From: Spirochaetaceae bacterium
GTDB taxonomy: Bacteria; Spirochaetota; Spirochaetia; SZUA-6; Bin103
Direction: 5' to 3'
DNA length: 64,000 nucleotides
Assembly: GCA_028821475.1 (NCBI GenBank)
Contig: JAPPGB010000096.1
Span: 59,774 to 123,773, forward strand
Shown in pieces: positions 18,515-26,503 of this stretch. The stretch's first letter is position 1; every line of letters begins with the position of its first letter. A program made the position numbers and the translations under genes. Below the pieces are notes generated by a model, which was not told where the DNA came from, did no database searches, and was given only the letters and a program-made list of their open reading frames with translations.

Positions 18515-19051
18515 TCAGTCCGCGGATTGCTCGTGAACCACGCCGAGGATGCCGCCCAGGGCAATCACCGCGCGATGGTCGATCAAAGGGAATGCGCAGC
18601 ACCCGATTGTGGGGTTTTCGGAAGTCAGGTACCGTAGGATAGGGTCATCCCTCGAAAGCCTGCCGTCGCCGGCCTCTGCGACCGCCTTCAACAGTTTCTC
18701 AAGCATTCTCTCGGCAGCCCGCGTAGTCTTGTGCATGTAGACCATCCGATAGAGGCGGAACCGAGCTTCCAGGTACTCCTCGGCGACCGAAACCCCCTTC
18801 GGTCCGAGGCACAGGCACGGTGCTTCGTAAGGTATAGTTTCGCCGATTGTGACTGTGGCCAGCCGGCGCCGATAGATCGTCATCACGAACCCGACTGCCG
18901 ACCGCTCCGTGGCCGTCGCTTGATTCCAGGTGCCGGCAATGTAGGTCTCCACCGCCGTATAGAGTTCCCGCTCGTCTGCGGCAAGTCGATGAAGCGATCA
19001 TCGACTTGCCGCAATCGGCAGCCAGCGCTCGATCAGGCAGGTGTCGTCCAT
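18515..19051 (-). pseudogene. chimeric remnant: DUF1156 methylase start, SNF2 helicase piece, HD piece
   Basis: A good AAAGGAG site precedes ATG 19051. The first 15 codons (MDDTCLIERWLPIAA) look like the start of a DUF1156 DNA methylase. The frame then hits TGA at 18998-19000, in the loop of a 15-bp inverted repeat. In the same frame it continues LAADERELYTAVETYI and RSAVGFVMTIYRRRLA, the linker of SNF2-type defence helicases. It then switches to AEEYLEARFRLYRMVYMHKT-like sequence typical of HD phosphohydrolases. It ends EQSAD at 18515. None of the three parent domains is complete, so the locus is a deletion scar. The family calls are from memory of motifs. Confidence 0.6.
18977..19013. repeat. 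15-bp perfect inverted repeat, 7-nt loop
   Basis: TGCGGCAAGTCGATG at 18977-18991 is the exact reverse complement of 18999-19013. It sits exactly at the junction between the methylase-like and helicase-like remnants, and the in-frame TGA uses two loop-side bases. Confidence 0.85.
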
Positions 19052-19146
19052 ACGCTTGTTTTCTCCTTTCGTCTTTGCATCGTGGTCACCGCGGCCTGCC
19101 GGTGCGCCAGCCTGCTCTCCCGCCAATGGGCCGGAGCACTACACCG

Positions 19147-20226
19147 TTACGAGGCGACCTGTTCGTATTCCCTGAGATGACACGCCGTGCCGAGCAGCTC
19201 GACCTGCCATTGCGTCTGCGCGGCAATCGGGCGTCGCAGTCTCACAGCAGATGGCGCTGACGGACGTCGTAGCCTGATCCCGGATTCCCGGATCGTGCGC
19301 TCGACGGTGCTGTCCCTGCGGGCCGGACGAACCGCATCGGTCGTTGCCGTGGCGTAGGCGTTCGGCGTCCGGGCCAGGATTCGCTGCACGTCGCGGCTGG
19401 TTGGCAGCATACGGTTGCCCCGTCGCCACGGCGTCAAGACAGAGGCCGGATCAACATCCAGCATCCGTTGCCATACCTCCGGCGCGTCGCCGCTCGCCGC
19501 GCCGTGGTGGGGCACCTTGAACGCGGACGCCGTTCCGGTCGGCCGCGCATCGTCCTGAAGTATCTTCGCCCAGCCGCGCCGTTCGAGGTCGGAGCCAAGC
19601 AACACCATGATGTCCCCGACCTCAACCCACAGGACGACGGCGACTTCATTGGGGGAGAGACTGCGAATCCTCGTTTCGGCCTGGCCCGCCTTCGGCAGCA
19701 AGCCGCCGATGGCTCGCACGAAACTCAGGAATGTGTCGTCGGCCGGTGACAGCGCCCAAATGTGACACGCGCCCTTGGAGAAGAGGCGCCGGTTGGCGGA
19801 CGCCAGTGTTGGTAACGACCCCTCGGACCGGAGCTTGGAGAACACATCGTAGATCTCTCGCGCGCCGGAACCGAATGCGGCAAAGTGGCGATGTTCCAAA
19901 GCATGGACCGCGGCGAGAAACTCCTCGGTGCAGAGCACGGAAGCACAACAGAATGTCGCCGTCCGGCATGCACTCGCCATGGCCGCCATACCGCGTACGT
20001 GATCGTCATGCCAATGCGATGCCACGACGAGTTTCACGGCTTCGGCAGGATCAACGCCAAGTTCCCCCAGGTAATCCAGGGCGGCCGGGGCGTCCGCTCG
20101 GCCGCATGAGTCGACCAGCACCCAACTGCCGCCGCCAATATGCATGACTACGCTCTCGCCGTACCCGGGACCCAGGAGGGTGAGCTCGAATTCGTCGTCC
20201 TTTGGGGGCTTGGCCCCGTCGGTCAC
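19147..20226 (-). CDS. MBL-fold metallo-hydrolase (ComEC-like), gene 3 of a coupled cassette
   Basis: 359 residues if started at GTG 20226, which overlaps the previous stop as GTGA; a GTG at 20259 is also in frame. Metallo-beta-lactamase fold: SHWHDDH (HxHxDH, His71, His73, Asp75, His76) binds two metals. FKVPHHGA supplies a later His, and GSDLERRGW a metal-bridging Asp. The domain resembles the ComEC/competence-type MBL hydrolases, which act on nucleic acids or nucleotides. No membrane helices. It is the last gene of the 21720-19147 operon and is followed by the broken methylase/helicase remnant. The C-terminal 50 residues are Arg-rich and unassigned. Confidence 0.8.
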   Translation of the reverse strand: MTDGAKPPKDDEFELTLLGPGYGESVVMHIGGGSWVLVDSCGRADAPAALDYLGELGVDPAEAVKLVVASHWHDDHVRGMAAMASACRTATFCCASVLCTEEFLAAVHALEHRHFAAFGSGAREIYDVFSKLRSEGSLPTLASANRRLFSKGACHIWALSPADDTFLSFVRAIGGLLPKAGQAETRIRSLSPNEVAVVLWVEVGDIMVLLGSDLERRGWAKILQDDARPTGTASAFKVPHHGAASGDAPEVWQRMLDVDPASVLTPWRRGNRMLPTSRDVQRILARTPNAYATATTDAVRPARRDSTVERTIRESGIRLRRPSAPSAVRLRRPIAAQTQWQVELLGTACHLREYEQVAS

Positions 20227-20807
20227 AGATTGAATGCCCGTCTTGTCTCGCGTGCCCACTCCCTGCCCTGCTTCAGGTCTCGCTCCGTGATGCGGGGAAG
20301 ATCACGGAATACGATCTGCGAAACACGTCTCTTGGTGCCGGAACGTGAGCGTTCATAGCCGATCACCCAACGGAATATAGCGCCTACCCGCAAAGCCGCC
20401 GCATCGTCATCGGCTATCTCGGTGAACGGGATGATTGCCTCTTCCTCTTCGTGCGATGAGCCCGCCGTAAGGTCAACCAACGCCGCCACGAACTCAGCGC
20501 CATCGATCTCGGTCACATGCCCTTCCCACTCCTGGAGAGCATGGAAGGCAGCGTGCCTCGGCAACGACGATGGAATTGGCGGCACACTCACGACAGGGAC
20601 GGCGCCCCCACCATCCTGCGCAGGTTCTGAAGATAAATGCAGCGCTGCCTCGTTCCCGATCACGCCGGCGGATGTTCCATCGGTTGACACCGATACAATG
20701 CCCGTGGCCCGCTGCAGGTGGACAGTCGGAACCTGAAAGCGATCGGTCTCGAGGCTACCGTTGCCAGCTTGGAAGTCGTGGGCGCTTGCAGGTTGGGTGG
20801 TTTTCAC
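20223..20807 (-). CDS. conserved hypothetical protein, gene 2 of the MBL cassette
   Basis: 194 residues from GTG 20807, which shares its first base with the upstream TAG stop. The first 75 residues are low-complexity. The C-terminal 110 form a compact beta-rich domain: HALQEWEGHVTEIDGAEFVA, then EEEAIIPFTEIADDDAA, FRWVIGYERS and RVSQIVFRDLP. I do not know a named family. Its 3' end overlaps the MBL gene by a GTGA junction, so the stoichiometry of the two products is likely linked. It could be a substrate-recognition or antitoxin-like subunit; that is a guess. Confidence 0.65.
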   Translation of the reverse strand: MKTTQPASAHDFQAGNGSLETDRFQVPTVHLQRATGIVSVSTDGTSAGVIGNEAALHLSSEPAQDGGGAVPVVSVPPIPSSLPRHAAFHALQEWEGHVTEIDGAEFVAALVDLTAGSSHEEEEAIIPFTEIADDDAAALRVGAIFRWVIGYERSRSGTKRRVSQIVFRDLPRITERDLKQGREWARETRRAFNL

Positions 20808-21505
20808 TATCCGTAACTCTCTCTTGCCAACGACAATACATGGTCAACCACGGACGCGCTGCGCAGAAGGGAAGGCTCAAAGTTGTCTTCCAGGGCACGC
20901 AGCAGTTCCTGACCACTTGGAGGGTCATCCTTGGGAATTGCATATTGATCATTCACTTGGACGTATACCCCCAGGCGACCACCGCCGATACGATTGGACG
21001 GTCCTACCGTGATGTTGATTTGGCTGCCCGCAGGACGGCCCTTCGGACTGAGCTGCGACATCTTGAGGGTTGTCATCCCACCACCCGGTCCGCCCAAGTC
21101 CATTTCCTCGACGTAGCCTCCCCACGGTTCCACTGGTGCCAGCGTCCTGCCGATCCGGTCCAGCTCAGCCGGGCCCAATGGAACATGGACGTTGCGGTTG
21201 ATGCCGATCAGCCGGAGCGGCGTATGGTAGAGGTGCTCCTGGAACACGCGCAAGACAAGGTCCCGCACGCGAATGTGGGGCGCTTGGACGGTCTCCGCTA
21301 CGAACGTATCGGTGGTCACCTGCAGAGAGAGCCAGTCGAAGGAGAATTCGGTCACCTGATCGTGGGCGACCTGCAACGTTGCCGTTTCGGCGGCGGTGTT
21401 CGGGAGCAGTTCGTGCAGGACGAACCAAGCAGGGGTGAAAATCGCCGGATTGAAACTGCCGCGGAGCACGACAGCGGCGCCATCGATCTCCGGTTGAATC
21501 CTCAC
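20807..21505 (-). CDS. conserved hypothetical protein, gene 1 of the MBL cassette
   Basis: 232 residues from GTG 21505, chosen because AAGGGGAG stands 5 nt upstream and the start overlaps the preceding stop (GTGA). It begins with alternating hydrophobic strands (DGAAVVLRGSFNPAIFTPAWF). It then has FSFDWLSLQVTTDTFVAETV and a motif LIGINRNVHVPL. No transmembrane or known catalytic motif. I do not recognise the family with confidence. It is translationally coupled upstream to the DUF499-like stub and downstream to the next unknown gene. Confidence 0.65.
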   Translation of the reverse strand: MRIQPEIDGAAVVLRGSFNPAIFTPAWFVLHELLPNTAAETATLQVAHDQVTEFSFDWLSLQVTTDTFVAETVQAPHIRVRDLVLRVFQEHLYHTPLRLIGINRNVHVPLGPAELDRIGRTLAPVEPWGGYVEEMDLGGPGGGMTTLKMSQLSPKGRPAGSQINITVGPSNRIGGGRLGVYVQVNDQYAIPKDDPPSGQELLRALEDNFEPSLLRSASVVDHVLSLARESYG

Positions 21506-21720
21506 GCTACTCCCCTTCGGTGGGCGCTGCTGCACTCTCCGCGCCGGGCCGCGGGCGGAGTGACGACCGGGGCGAAGAATCGAGCCGGGTCGCCATACTC
21601 CTCGCTGGCGCGGCCGGCGATGACCTGCGCCAAGTCCGCGGCGAAGTCCGCATCCGCGACGCTTCCGGCGAGGATATCAGCCCGTGGTCGGCAGGTATCG
21701 AAAATCGTTGGGGTCGTCAT
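21502..21720 (-). pseudogene. truncated N-terminus of a DUF499-type ATPase
   Basis: 72 residues from ATG 21720. The first 47 (TIFDTCRPRADILAGSV, DADFAADLAQVIAGRASEEY, DPARFF) look like the opening of DUF499 AAA-type ATPases, which accompany DUF1156 methylases in defence islands. After FFA, where the family continues with a Thr-Tyr-rich segment and a P-loop, the sequence turns into an unrelated Arg/Pro-rich tail and stops. The full protein should exceed 900 residues. The stop overlaps the next start, so the stub may still be translated as a leader of the operon. Confidence 0.6.
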
Positions 21721-21907
21721 GTCTGCATGGATTGGAGCGCCAAAGGCGCTATGCCAATCGGTTCCTGGCGACGGCGAACATTCGGTTACTTGGGTCTCCG
21801 GTCGCGGACCCGACTCGGGCAATATGCCACGGACACACCGTCGGTGTCACACCGATGCGCGCGAGCTGGTGCCCGACGCTACCCCGCGTGAGGCAACGGC
21901 GCACATG

Positions 21908-22339
21908 TCAATGCAAGCGCTGCATGAACCACCAGTGGTGGCCCTCGGGGTCGCGCGCCTGGTAGCTGCGGTCCACCCAGTAGCCGTCGCCGTAGTCGTC
22001 GGTGGCCGGCTCCACCGTGATCGCCGCGCCGGCGGCGCGCGCACGCTCGCAGTGGGCATCGACGTCGTCGACGTACACGGCCAGCGCCTGCGTGTTGGCA
22101 CCGCCAACCGCCAGCGGCGACCGCGGCCAGGTCCGGTCCGGGTGCAGGCCCACCTGCCCCACCATGATGAGCCCGCCGTCCAGGACGAGTTGCGAGTGGA
22201 CGATCTGCCCGGCGTCGTTCGCGATCCGCTCGCGCACGGCGAAACCGAAGGCGCGGGCCAACCAGTCGATCGCCGCCGCCGCGTCGTTGTAGAACACGGC
22301 AGGAGCAATCCTCGGCCAGCCGTCGGGCGGATTCTTCAT
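21908..22339 (-). CDS. VOC family (glyoxalase/bleomycin-resistance-like) protein
   Basis: 143 residues; GGAGATG precedes the ATG. Single VOC module pair: PAVFYNDAAAAIDWLARAFGF opens the first beta-alpha-beta-beta-beta unit and LAVYVDDVDAHCERARAAGA the second. It ends DPEGHHWWFMQRLH. A glyoxalase-like metal site is plausible but not provable. It stands between the defence remnant and HicAB, with no operon partner. Confidence 0.88.
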   Translation of the reverse strand: MKNPPDGWPRIAPAVFYNDAAAAIDWLARAFGFAVRERIANDAGQIVHSQLVLDGGLIMVGQVGLHPDRTWPRSPLAVGGANTQALAVYVDDVDAHCERARAAGAAITVEPATDDYGDGYWVDRSYQARDPEGHHWWFMQRLH

Positions 22340-22353
22340 CTCATCTCCTTCGT

Positions 22354-22779
22354 CTACTCGATGTGAACCAGCCGATGATTGAACACCCGCTGAAGCTTGA
22401 CGATGGTTTTCAGCGTCGGATTCGACTTGGCCGGATCTTCGATCCTTTGATACGTCTGATAGGCGATACCGAGCTGTTTGGCCACGTCGGACTGCGACAT
22501 TCCACGTGCTTCGCGACTTCGCTTCAGCCAGATCGCAAATCCCACGCTCGTCTCCGGTTCGATCGGAAACACGTTGTCGCCAGCGCTCTCGGAGCTTGCC
22601 GGCACCTTGAGCTTGCGGCTGTCGATCGACTCCAGATACGCACTCAGCGCCTCTCGTGCGTTCTCCTTCGCTTCTTCAAGGGTGTCGCCGAACGTCAGGC
22701 ACCCCGGAAGGTCGGGGAAGCTGACGTTGTACGCGTCGTCCGCGCGGTCGTATTCAATCACCGCCGGGTAATAAATCAT
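22354..22779 (-). CDS. hicB: HicB-type antitoxin with C-terminal HTH
   Basis: 141 residues from ATG 22779, after GGAGG 11 nt upstream. Residues 1-50 form the HicB partial RNase-H fold (YYPAVIEYDRADDAYNVSFP and DLPGCLTFGDTLEEA). Residues 80-141 hold an XRE-type helix-turn-helix (SQSDVAKQLGIAYQTYQRIE). It should neutralise HicA and repress the operon. The ATG overlaps the hicA stop (ATGA). The toxin gene upstream is frameshifted, so this may be an orphan antitoxin. Confidence 0.88.
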   Translation of the reverse strand: MIYYPAVIEYDRADDAYNVSFPDLPGCLTFGDTLEEAKENAREALSAYLESIDSRKLKVPASSESAGDNVFPIEPETSVGFAIWLKRSREARGMSQSDVAKQLGIAYQTYQRIEDPAKSNPTLKTIVKLQRVFNHRLVHIE

Positions 22780-22957
22780 CGGATCCCCGCCTCCTTGAGG
22801 ATAGCGTTCAGCGTCCCCTCGGGAAACGTCTCGCGAGCCGTGCACCGGTACGGAAATGGTCGCGGCGTCCTTAACCATCATGCGGTGCGAACCACGTACC
22901 CGATCCAGCCGCCAAACCGTTGGCGCGCAAGAGCTTCAGCAGATCGCGGCCGCTCAC
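22776..22957 (-). pseudogene. hicA: hicA toxin gene with two frameshifts
   Basis: GTG 22957 starts VSGRDLLKLLRANG. A one-base insertion in a T run (near 22914-22916) shifts to WRLDRVRGSHRMMVKD and PVHGSRDVSRG, which includes the catalytic GSH of HicA mRNA interferases. A second +1 in a G run (near 22814-22817) shifts again to TLNAILKEAGIR and TGA, overlapping hicB. All the pieces of a 60-residue HicA are present but in three frames. Either a decayed toxin or two assembly indels. Confidence 0.8.
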
Positions 22958-23249
22958 ACGGGAATATTACAGCATGAAAGCTGTACATACAAGATAGCAG
23001 ATGGCGGCCTCCTCAGTCCGCGGATTGCTCGTTCACCGAGCCGCCGGTCAATCGCCTGCCTGTTCCGGTGTTGTGGATGATCGGTGCGGCGGCGGCGGCG
23101 TTCAGCCGGCGGGCGTGCTCGCGTCCCGCTTCAGATCGCGCCGGGCCGCCGGCGATTTCGTAGCGCGGGGATAGCGCTGGCGGCGCCTCGGGCGCCTCGG
23201 GCGCCGCGGTTTGCGCTTTCGGGATCGGGAGGTGTAGCGTTGCGGGGCG
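22958..23249. other. 292-bp gap upstream of pncA
   Basis: No supported gene. AT-richer sequence right of the hicA start (TATTACAGC, ATACAAGATAGC) may hold its promoter. A 20-bp stretch (CTCAGTCCGCGGATTGCTCG) at 23011-23030 also occurs at 18514-18533. Confidence 0.4.
23011..23030. repeat. 20-bp repeat shared with 18514-18533
   Basis: CTCAGTCCGCGGATTGCTCG is identical at both sites. On the minus strand each gives an EQSAD-stop C-terminus, in otherwise unrelated frames, so it may be the end of a small mobile or recombined segment. Confidence 0.5.
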
Positions 23250-23849
23250 ATGCGTACCGCTTTGCTGGTAATCGACGTGCAGAATGACTTCTGCCCCGGC
23301 GGTGCCCTGGCCGTAGCCGACGGCGACGCCGTGGTCGCAGCGGCCAACGCCCTGATGCCGCGTTTCGACGTGGTGGTGGCGACCTGCGACTGGCACCCAC
23401 CCGACCACTGCTCATTCGCCTCCCGGCATCCGGGCGCCGCGCTGTACGACACGGTGGAGGTGGGCGGGGTGGCGCAGACGCTGTGGCCCGACCACTGCGT
23501 GCAGGGCAGCGACGGGGCGGCGCTGCATCCGCGCCTGAGTCAGCACGCCGTGGACCTGATCCTGCACAAGGGCGCGCGCCGCGACCTGGACTCCTACTCC
23601 GCGTTTTTCGAGAACGACCGCCGCACCAGCACCGGGCTCGCCGGCTACCTGCGTGAGTTGGAGGTGCGCGAGGTGACGCTGTGCGGCCTGGCCACCGACT
23701 ACTGCGTGCGCTGGTCCGCCCTGGACGCCGCCCGGCTCGGGTTCGAGGTGCGCGTGGTCGGCGACGCGTGCCGCGGCGTGAACGTGCCCGACGGCAACGT
23801 TGCGCGCGCACTCGAACAGATGCGGGGCGCGGGAATCTCCATCGAGTAG
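23250..23849 (+). CDS. pncA: nicotinamidase (isochorismatase family)
   Basis: 199 residues. The Asp-Lys-Cys triad is present: Asp9 in LLVIDVQNDF, Lys107 in LILHKGARRD and nucleophile Cys152 in GLATDYCV. Metal ligands fit DWHPPDH (Asp47, His49, His53). It deamidates nicotinamide to nicotinate for NAD salvage. The nicotinate phosphoribosyltransferase gene follows 188 bp downstream on the same strand, confirming the pathway. Confidence 0.93.
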   Translation: MRTALLVIDVQNDFCPGGALAVADGDAVVAAANALMPRFDVVVATCDWHPPDHCSFASRHPGAALYDTVEVGGVAQTLWPDHCVQGSDGAALHPRLSQHAVDLILHKGARRDLDSYSAFFENDRRTSTGLAGYLRELEVREVTLCGLATDYCVRWSALDAARLGFEVRVVGDACRGVNVPDGNVARALEQMRGAGISIE

Positions 23850-24037
23850 GAGTCCGGCGGATTGCGAAACGCTCCCGGAACCGGACGGTCGGGCCGCAAC
23901 CGGCACTCGGCGCCGCCCCGACGGCGTTGCCTGATCATGAGGCGGCGCACCTGCCGTCGGATCGCGGACGACGGCGAAACGGCTGCCGGTGCCATCGGCG
24001 GCGGGGTGACGGCGCCCGCCGGCCGCGGGGGGTCGGC

Positions 24038-25414
24038 ATGACCTCGGCGCTGCTCACCGATCTCTATCAGCTCACCATGGTGCAGGGCTACTTCGTGCGC
24101 CGCCGCGACCCGCTGGTGGCGTTCGAGCTGTTCTTTCGCCGCCCGCCGTTCGGCGGCAGCTATGCGTTGGCCGCCGGCGCCGAGAACGCGGTCGACGCCA
24201 TCGCCGCGCTGCGCTTCACGACCGACGAGCTGGCATACCTGCACAGCCTGGAGCTGTTCCGGGACGAGTTCCTGGCGTTCCTGGCGGAGTGGCGGTTCCG
24301 CGGCGCGCTGCACGCGGTGCCGGAGGGGACGGCGGTGTTTCCCGGCGAACCGCTGGTGCGGGTGACCGCGCGGCTGACCGAGGCGCAACTGGTCGAGAGC
24401 ATGCTGCTGAACGTGATCAACTTCCAGACCCTGATCGCCACCAAGGCGGCGCGCATCGTGCAGGCGGCCGGCGGCGCGCCGGTGCTGGAGTTCGGGCTGC
24501 GCCGCGCCCAGGGCCGGGACGGGGCGCTGTCCGCCGCCCGCGCCGCCTACATCGGCGGCGTGCAGGGCACCTCCAACGTGGCGGCCGGCCGGCGCTACGG
24601 CATCCCGGTAGGCGGCACCATGGCGCACTCCTGGATCCAGTCGTTCACCAGCGAGCAGGAGGCGTTCGACCGCTTCGCCGAGCTGTACCCCGAGCGGGCG
24701 ATCCTGCTCGTCGACACCTACGACACGCTGGCCAGCGGCATCCCGCATGCCATCCCGGCCCTGACCAGGTTGCAGGAGCAGGGGCACGGCGGCTTCGGCG
24801 TGCGCCTGGACAGCGGCGACCTGGGACCGCTGAGCCGCGCGGTACGGGCGCGCCTGGACGCCGCCGGGCTCCGGCAGGCACGGATCGTGGCCTCCAACGA
24901 CCTGGACGAGGCGCGCATCAGCGAGCTGCGCGCCGCCGGCGCCCCGATCGACGTGTGGGGCGTCGGCACCCGCCTGGTCACCGCCTACGACGACCCCGCC
25001 CTCGGCGGCGTCTACAAGCTGGTCGCCGTGCGCGAAGGCGGGATCTGGCAGCCCACCGCCAAGCGCTCGGACGAGGCGGGCAAGGCCACCCTGCCCGGGA
25101 TCAAGCAGGTGGTGCGCTGCGTGGAATCCTGCACCGCAACCGGAGACCTGCTGTGCTGCGACGACGAAGGCGCAGCGATCGCTTCGCAAGCGCCGGACGG
25201 AGAGCGGCGCCGCCTGCTGCTCGCGGAGAGCATACGCGACGGGAGACGGGTGGCGCCCGCGGAACCGCTGACGGCCATCAGGGACCGCGCCGCCGCCAGC
25301 CTCGCAAGCCTGCCGGCGGCCACCCGAGCGCTCGTCGATCCCGTCCCCTACCCGGTGCGCCCAACACCGGCGCTGACCGCGATGCAACGCCGGACGCCCG
25401 CGCGAGGCGGGTAG
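24038..25414 (+). CDS. pncB: nicotinate phosphoribosyltransferase
   Basis: 458 residues from ATG 24038; the longer upstream frame is in the pncA shadow. It begins LLTDLYQLTMVQGYF, the classical NAPRTase start. EFGLRRAQGRDGALSAARAA with GGVQGTSNV and VGGTMAHSWI builds the active site (autophosphorylated His), and LLVDTYDTLASG and GVRLDSGDL bind PRPP. It converts nicotinate, PRPP and ATP to nicotinate mononucleotide in the cytoplasm. With pncA it forms a two-step salvage unit. Confidence 0.95.
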   Translation: MTSALLTDLYQLTMVQGYFVRRRDPLVAFELFFRRPPFGGSYALAAGAENAVDAIAALRFTTDELAYLHSLELFRDEFLAFLAEWRFRGALHAVPEGTAVFPGEPLVRVTARLTEAQLVESMLLNVINFQTLIATKAARIVQAAGGAPVLEFGLRRAQGRDGALSAARAAYIGGVQGTSNVAAGRRYGIPVGGTMAHSWIQSFTSEQEAFDRFAELYPERAILLVDTYDTLASGIPHAIPALTRLQEQGHGGFGVRLDSGDLGPLSRAVRARLDAAGLRQARIVASNDLDEARISELRAAGAPIDVWGVGTRLVTAYDDPALGGVYKLVAVREGGIWQPTAKRSDEAGKATLPGIKQVVRCVESCTATGDLLCCDDEGAAIASQAPDGERRRLLLAESIRDGRRVAPAEPLTAIRDRAAASLASLPAATRALVDPVPYPVRPTPALTAMQRRTPARGG

Positions 25415-25502
25415 CGCCGCGGTCACCTCGGTGTCCGGGCAGCGAAGTGCGGCCAAGTAGGCTTACGTGCGAAAGAAGACGCGGCCCGATCGCCATGGAT
25501 GC

Positions 25503-25531
25503 TTGCCGAGTGTACGTAATTATGATAATAT
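25503..25531 (+). promoter_or_regulatory. sigma70-like promoter of the RHH/Mo-hydroxylase operon
   Basis: TTGCCG at 25503-25508, 17-bp spacer, TAATAT at 25526-25531. It lies in an unusually AT-rich stretch 35 bp before the ATG at 25566. A TTACATGTAA palindrome directly after the -10 region (25532-25541) is a candidate operator. Confidence 0.6.
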
Positions 25532-25565
25532 GTTACATGTAATTCTCCCACGGAAGGAGCATACC

Positions 25566-25976
25566 ATGGCAGACAAGGGCGAGGCCGACCACAAGACCGC
25601 GGGCATCCCTCGCGTGATCGCAATCGAACTCGGCAAGGTGGACAACGACACGGTCGGCAAGACCATCGAGGAAGTGGTCGCGAACACGGTGGGAGATTCG
25701 CTGCGTGCCACCATCGAGTCGGTCCGCGGCAAGCGCGACAATGTGGTGATGGTACGGGTCAGCCGCGAGAGTCTGGCAAACCTGGACGAACTGGTGGACT
25801 GCGGCCTGACCAACAGCCGCTCGGAGGCGGCGGCGTTCCTGATCGCCGAGGGGATCAAGGCGCGCAGCGACCTCTACGAGAAGATCGCCGAGCAGAGCAA
25901 GGTGATCCGCGAGGCCAAGGAGCGCCTCAAGGAGCTTCTCGACGACGAGGCGATACCCGAGCGGGGCGACGATTGA
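25566..25976 (+). CDS. ribbon-helix-helix-like small protein
   Basis: 136 residues from ATG 25566, with GGAAGGAG upstream. The C-terminal half (MVRVSRESLANLDELVDCGL, then NSRSEAAAFLIAEGIKA) resembles a CopG/RHH DNA-binding unit: a beta strand followed by two helices with the SRSEA turn. A charged coiled-coil tail follows (EKIAEQSKVIREAKERLKEL). The N-terminal 60 residues are unassigned. Its stop overlaps the TTG start of the iron-sulfur subunit, so it is co-translated with the hydroxylase and may be its regulator or a chaperone-like partner. Confidence 0.65.
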   Translation: MADKGEADHKTAGIPRVIAIELGKVDNDTVGKTIEEVVANTVGDSLRATIESVRGKRDNVVMVRVSRESLANLDELVDCGLTNSRSEAAAFLIAEGIKARSDLYEKIAEQSKVIREAKERLKELLDDEAIPERGDD

Positions 25977-26503
25977 CCGCACCGGAACACAGTCGCCCCA
26001 CCGCGAATCCCGCTGCCGGCATTCGCACGCTTCATTCCTTGCGGGTGAATGGGGCCGAACGCCGCGTTACGGCCGCGCCGGACGCCCCGCTGCTGCTTGT
26101 GCTGCGCAATGACTTGGGACTGAGCAGTCCCAAGTACGGCTGTGGGGCGGAGCAGTGCGGGGCGTGCATGGTGCTGATCGACGGCCATCCCGCGCCCACC
26201 TGCCGGCTGCCGCTGCGGGCCGCGGCCGGGCGCTCCCTCGTCACGGTGGAGGGACTGGCGGCCGGCGCAAGCCTGCACCCCATTCAGGAGGCGTTCATCA
26301 AGCACAACGCGATCCAGTGCGGCTACTGCGCAGGCGGGGTGATGATCGCCGCCGCCGCCCTGCTGGAGCGCGAGCCGGCGCCGACACGGAAGCAGATCCA
26401 GGCCGCCCTCGATCGCAACATCTGCCGCTGCGGCGCCCACAACCGCATGATCCGCGCCACGCAGGCCGCGGCCGCGGCGGCAGCCGGTGAGCCGGCGCCA
26501 TGA
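25973..26503 (+). CDS. (2Fe-2S) subunit of a molybdenum hydroxylase
   Basis: 176 residues from a TTG that overlaps the previous TGA. N-terminal plant-type ferredoxin domain: YGCGAEQCGACMVLIDG plus Cys in PTCRLPL hold the first cluster. The C-terminal four-helix domain has CGYCAGGVM and NICRCGAHNRM for the second cluster. This is the small subunit of xanthine dehydrogenase-family enzymes (IorA/NicA/CoxS type); it passes electrons from the molybdenum centre. Its end overlaps the large-subunit ATG (ATGA). Confidence 0.92.
   Translation: MTAPEHSRPTANPAAGIRTLHSLRVNGAERRVTAAPDAPLLLVLRNDLGLSSPKYGCGAEQCGACMVLIDGHPAPTCRLPLRAAAGRSLVTVEGLAAGASLHPIQEAFIKHNAIQCGYCAGGVMIAAAALLEREPAPTRKQIQAALDRNICRCGAHNRMIRATQAAAAAAAGEPAP

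Noticed and set aside
20570..22366. 598-residue plus-strand frame across the defence remnant
   Set aside because: No domain-like content; the opposite strand has coupled genes with ribosome sites and recognisable families.
23013..23408. 131-residue minus-strand frame overlapping pncA
   Set aside because: It runs through the pncA start region antisense and has no recognisable content apart from the shared 20-bp terminal repeat.
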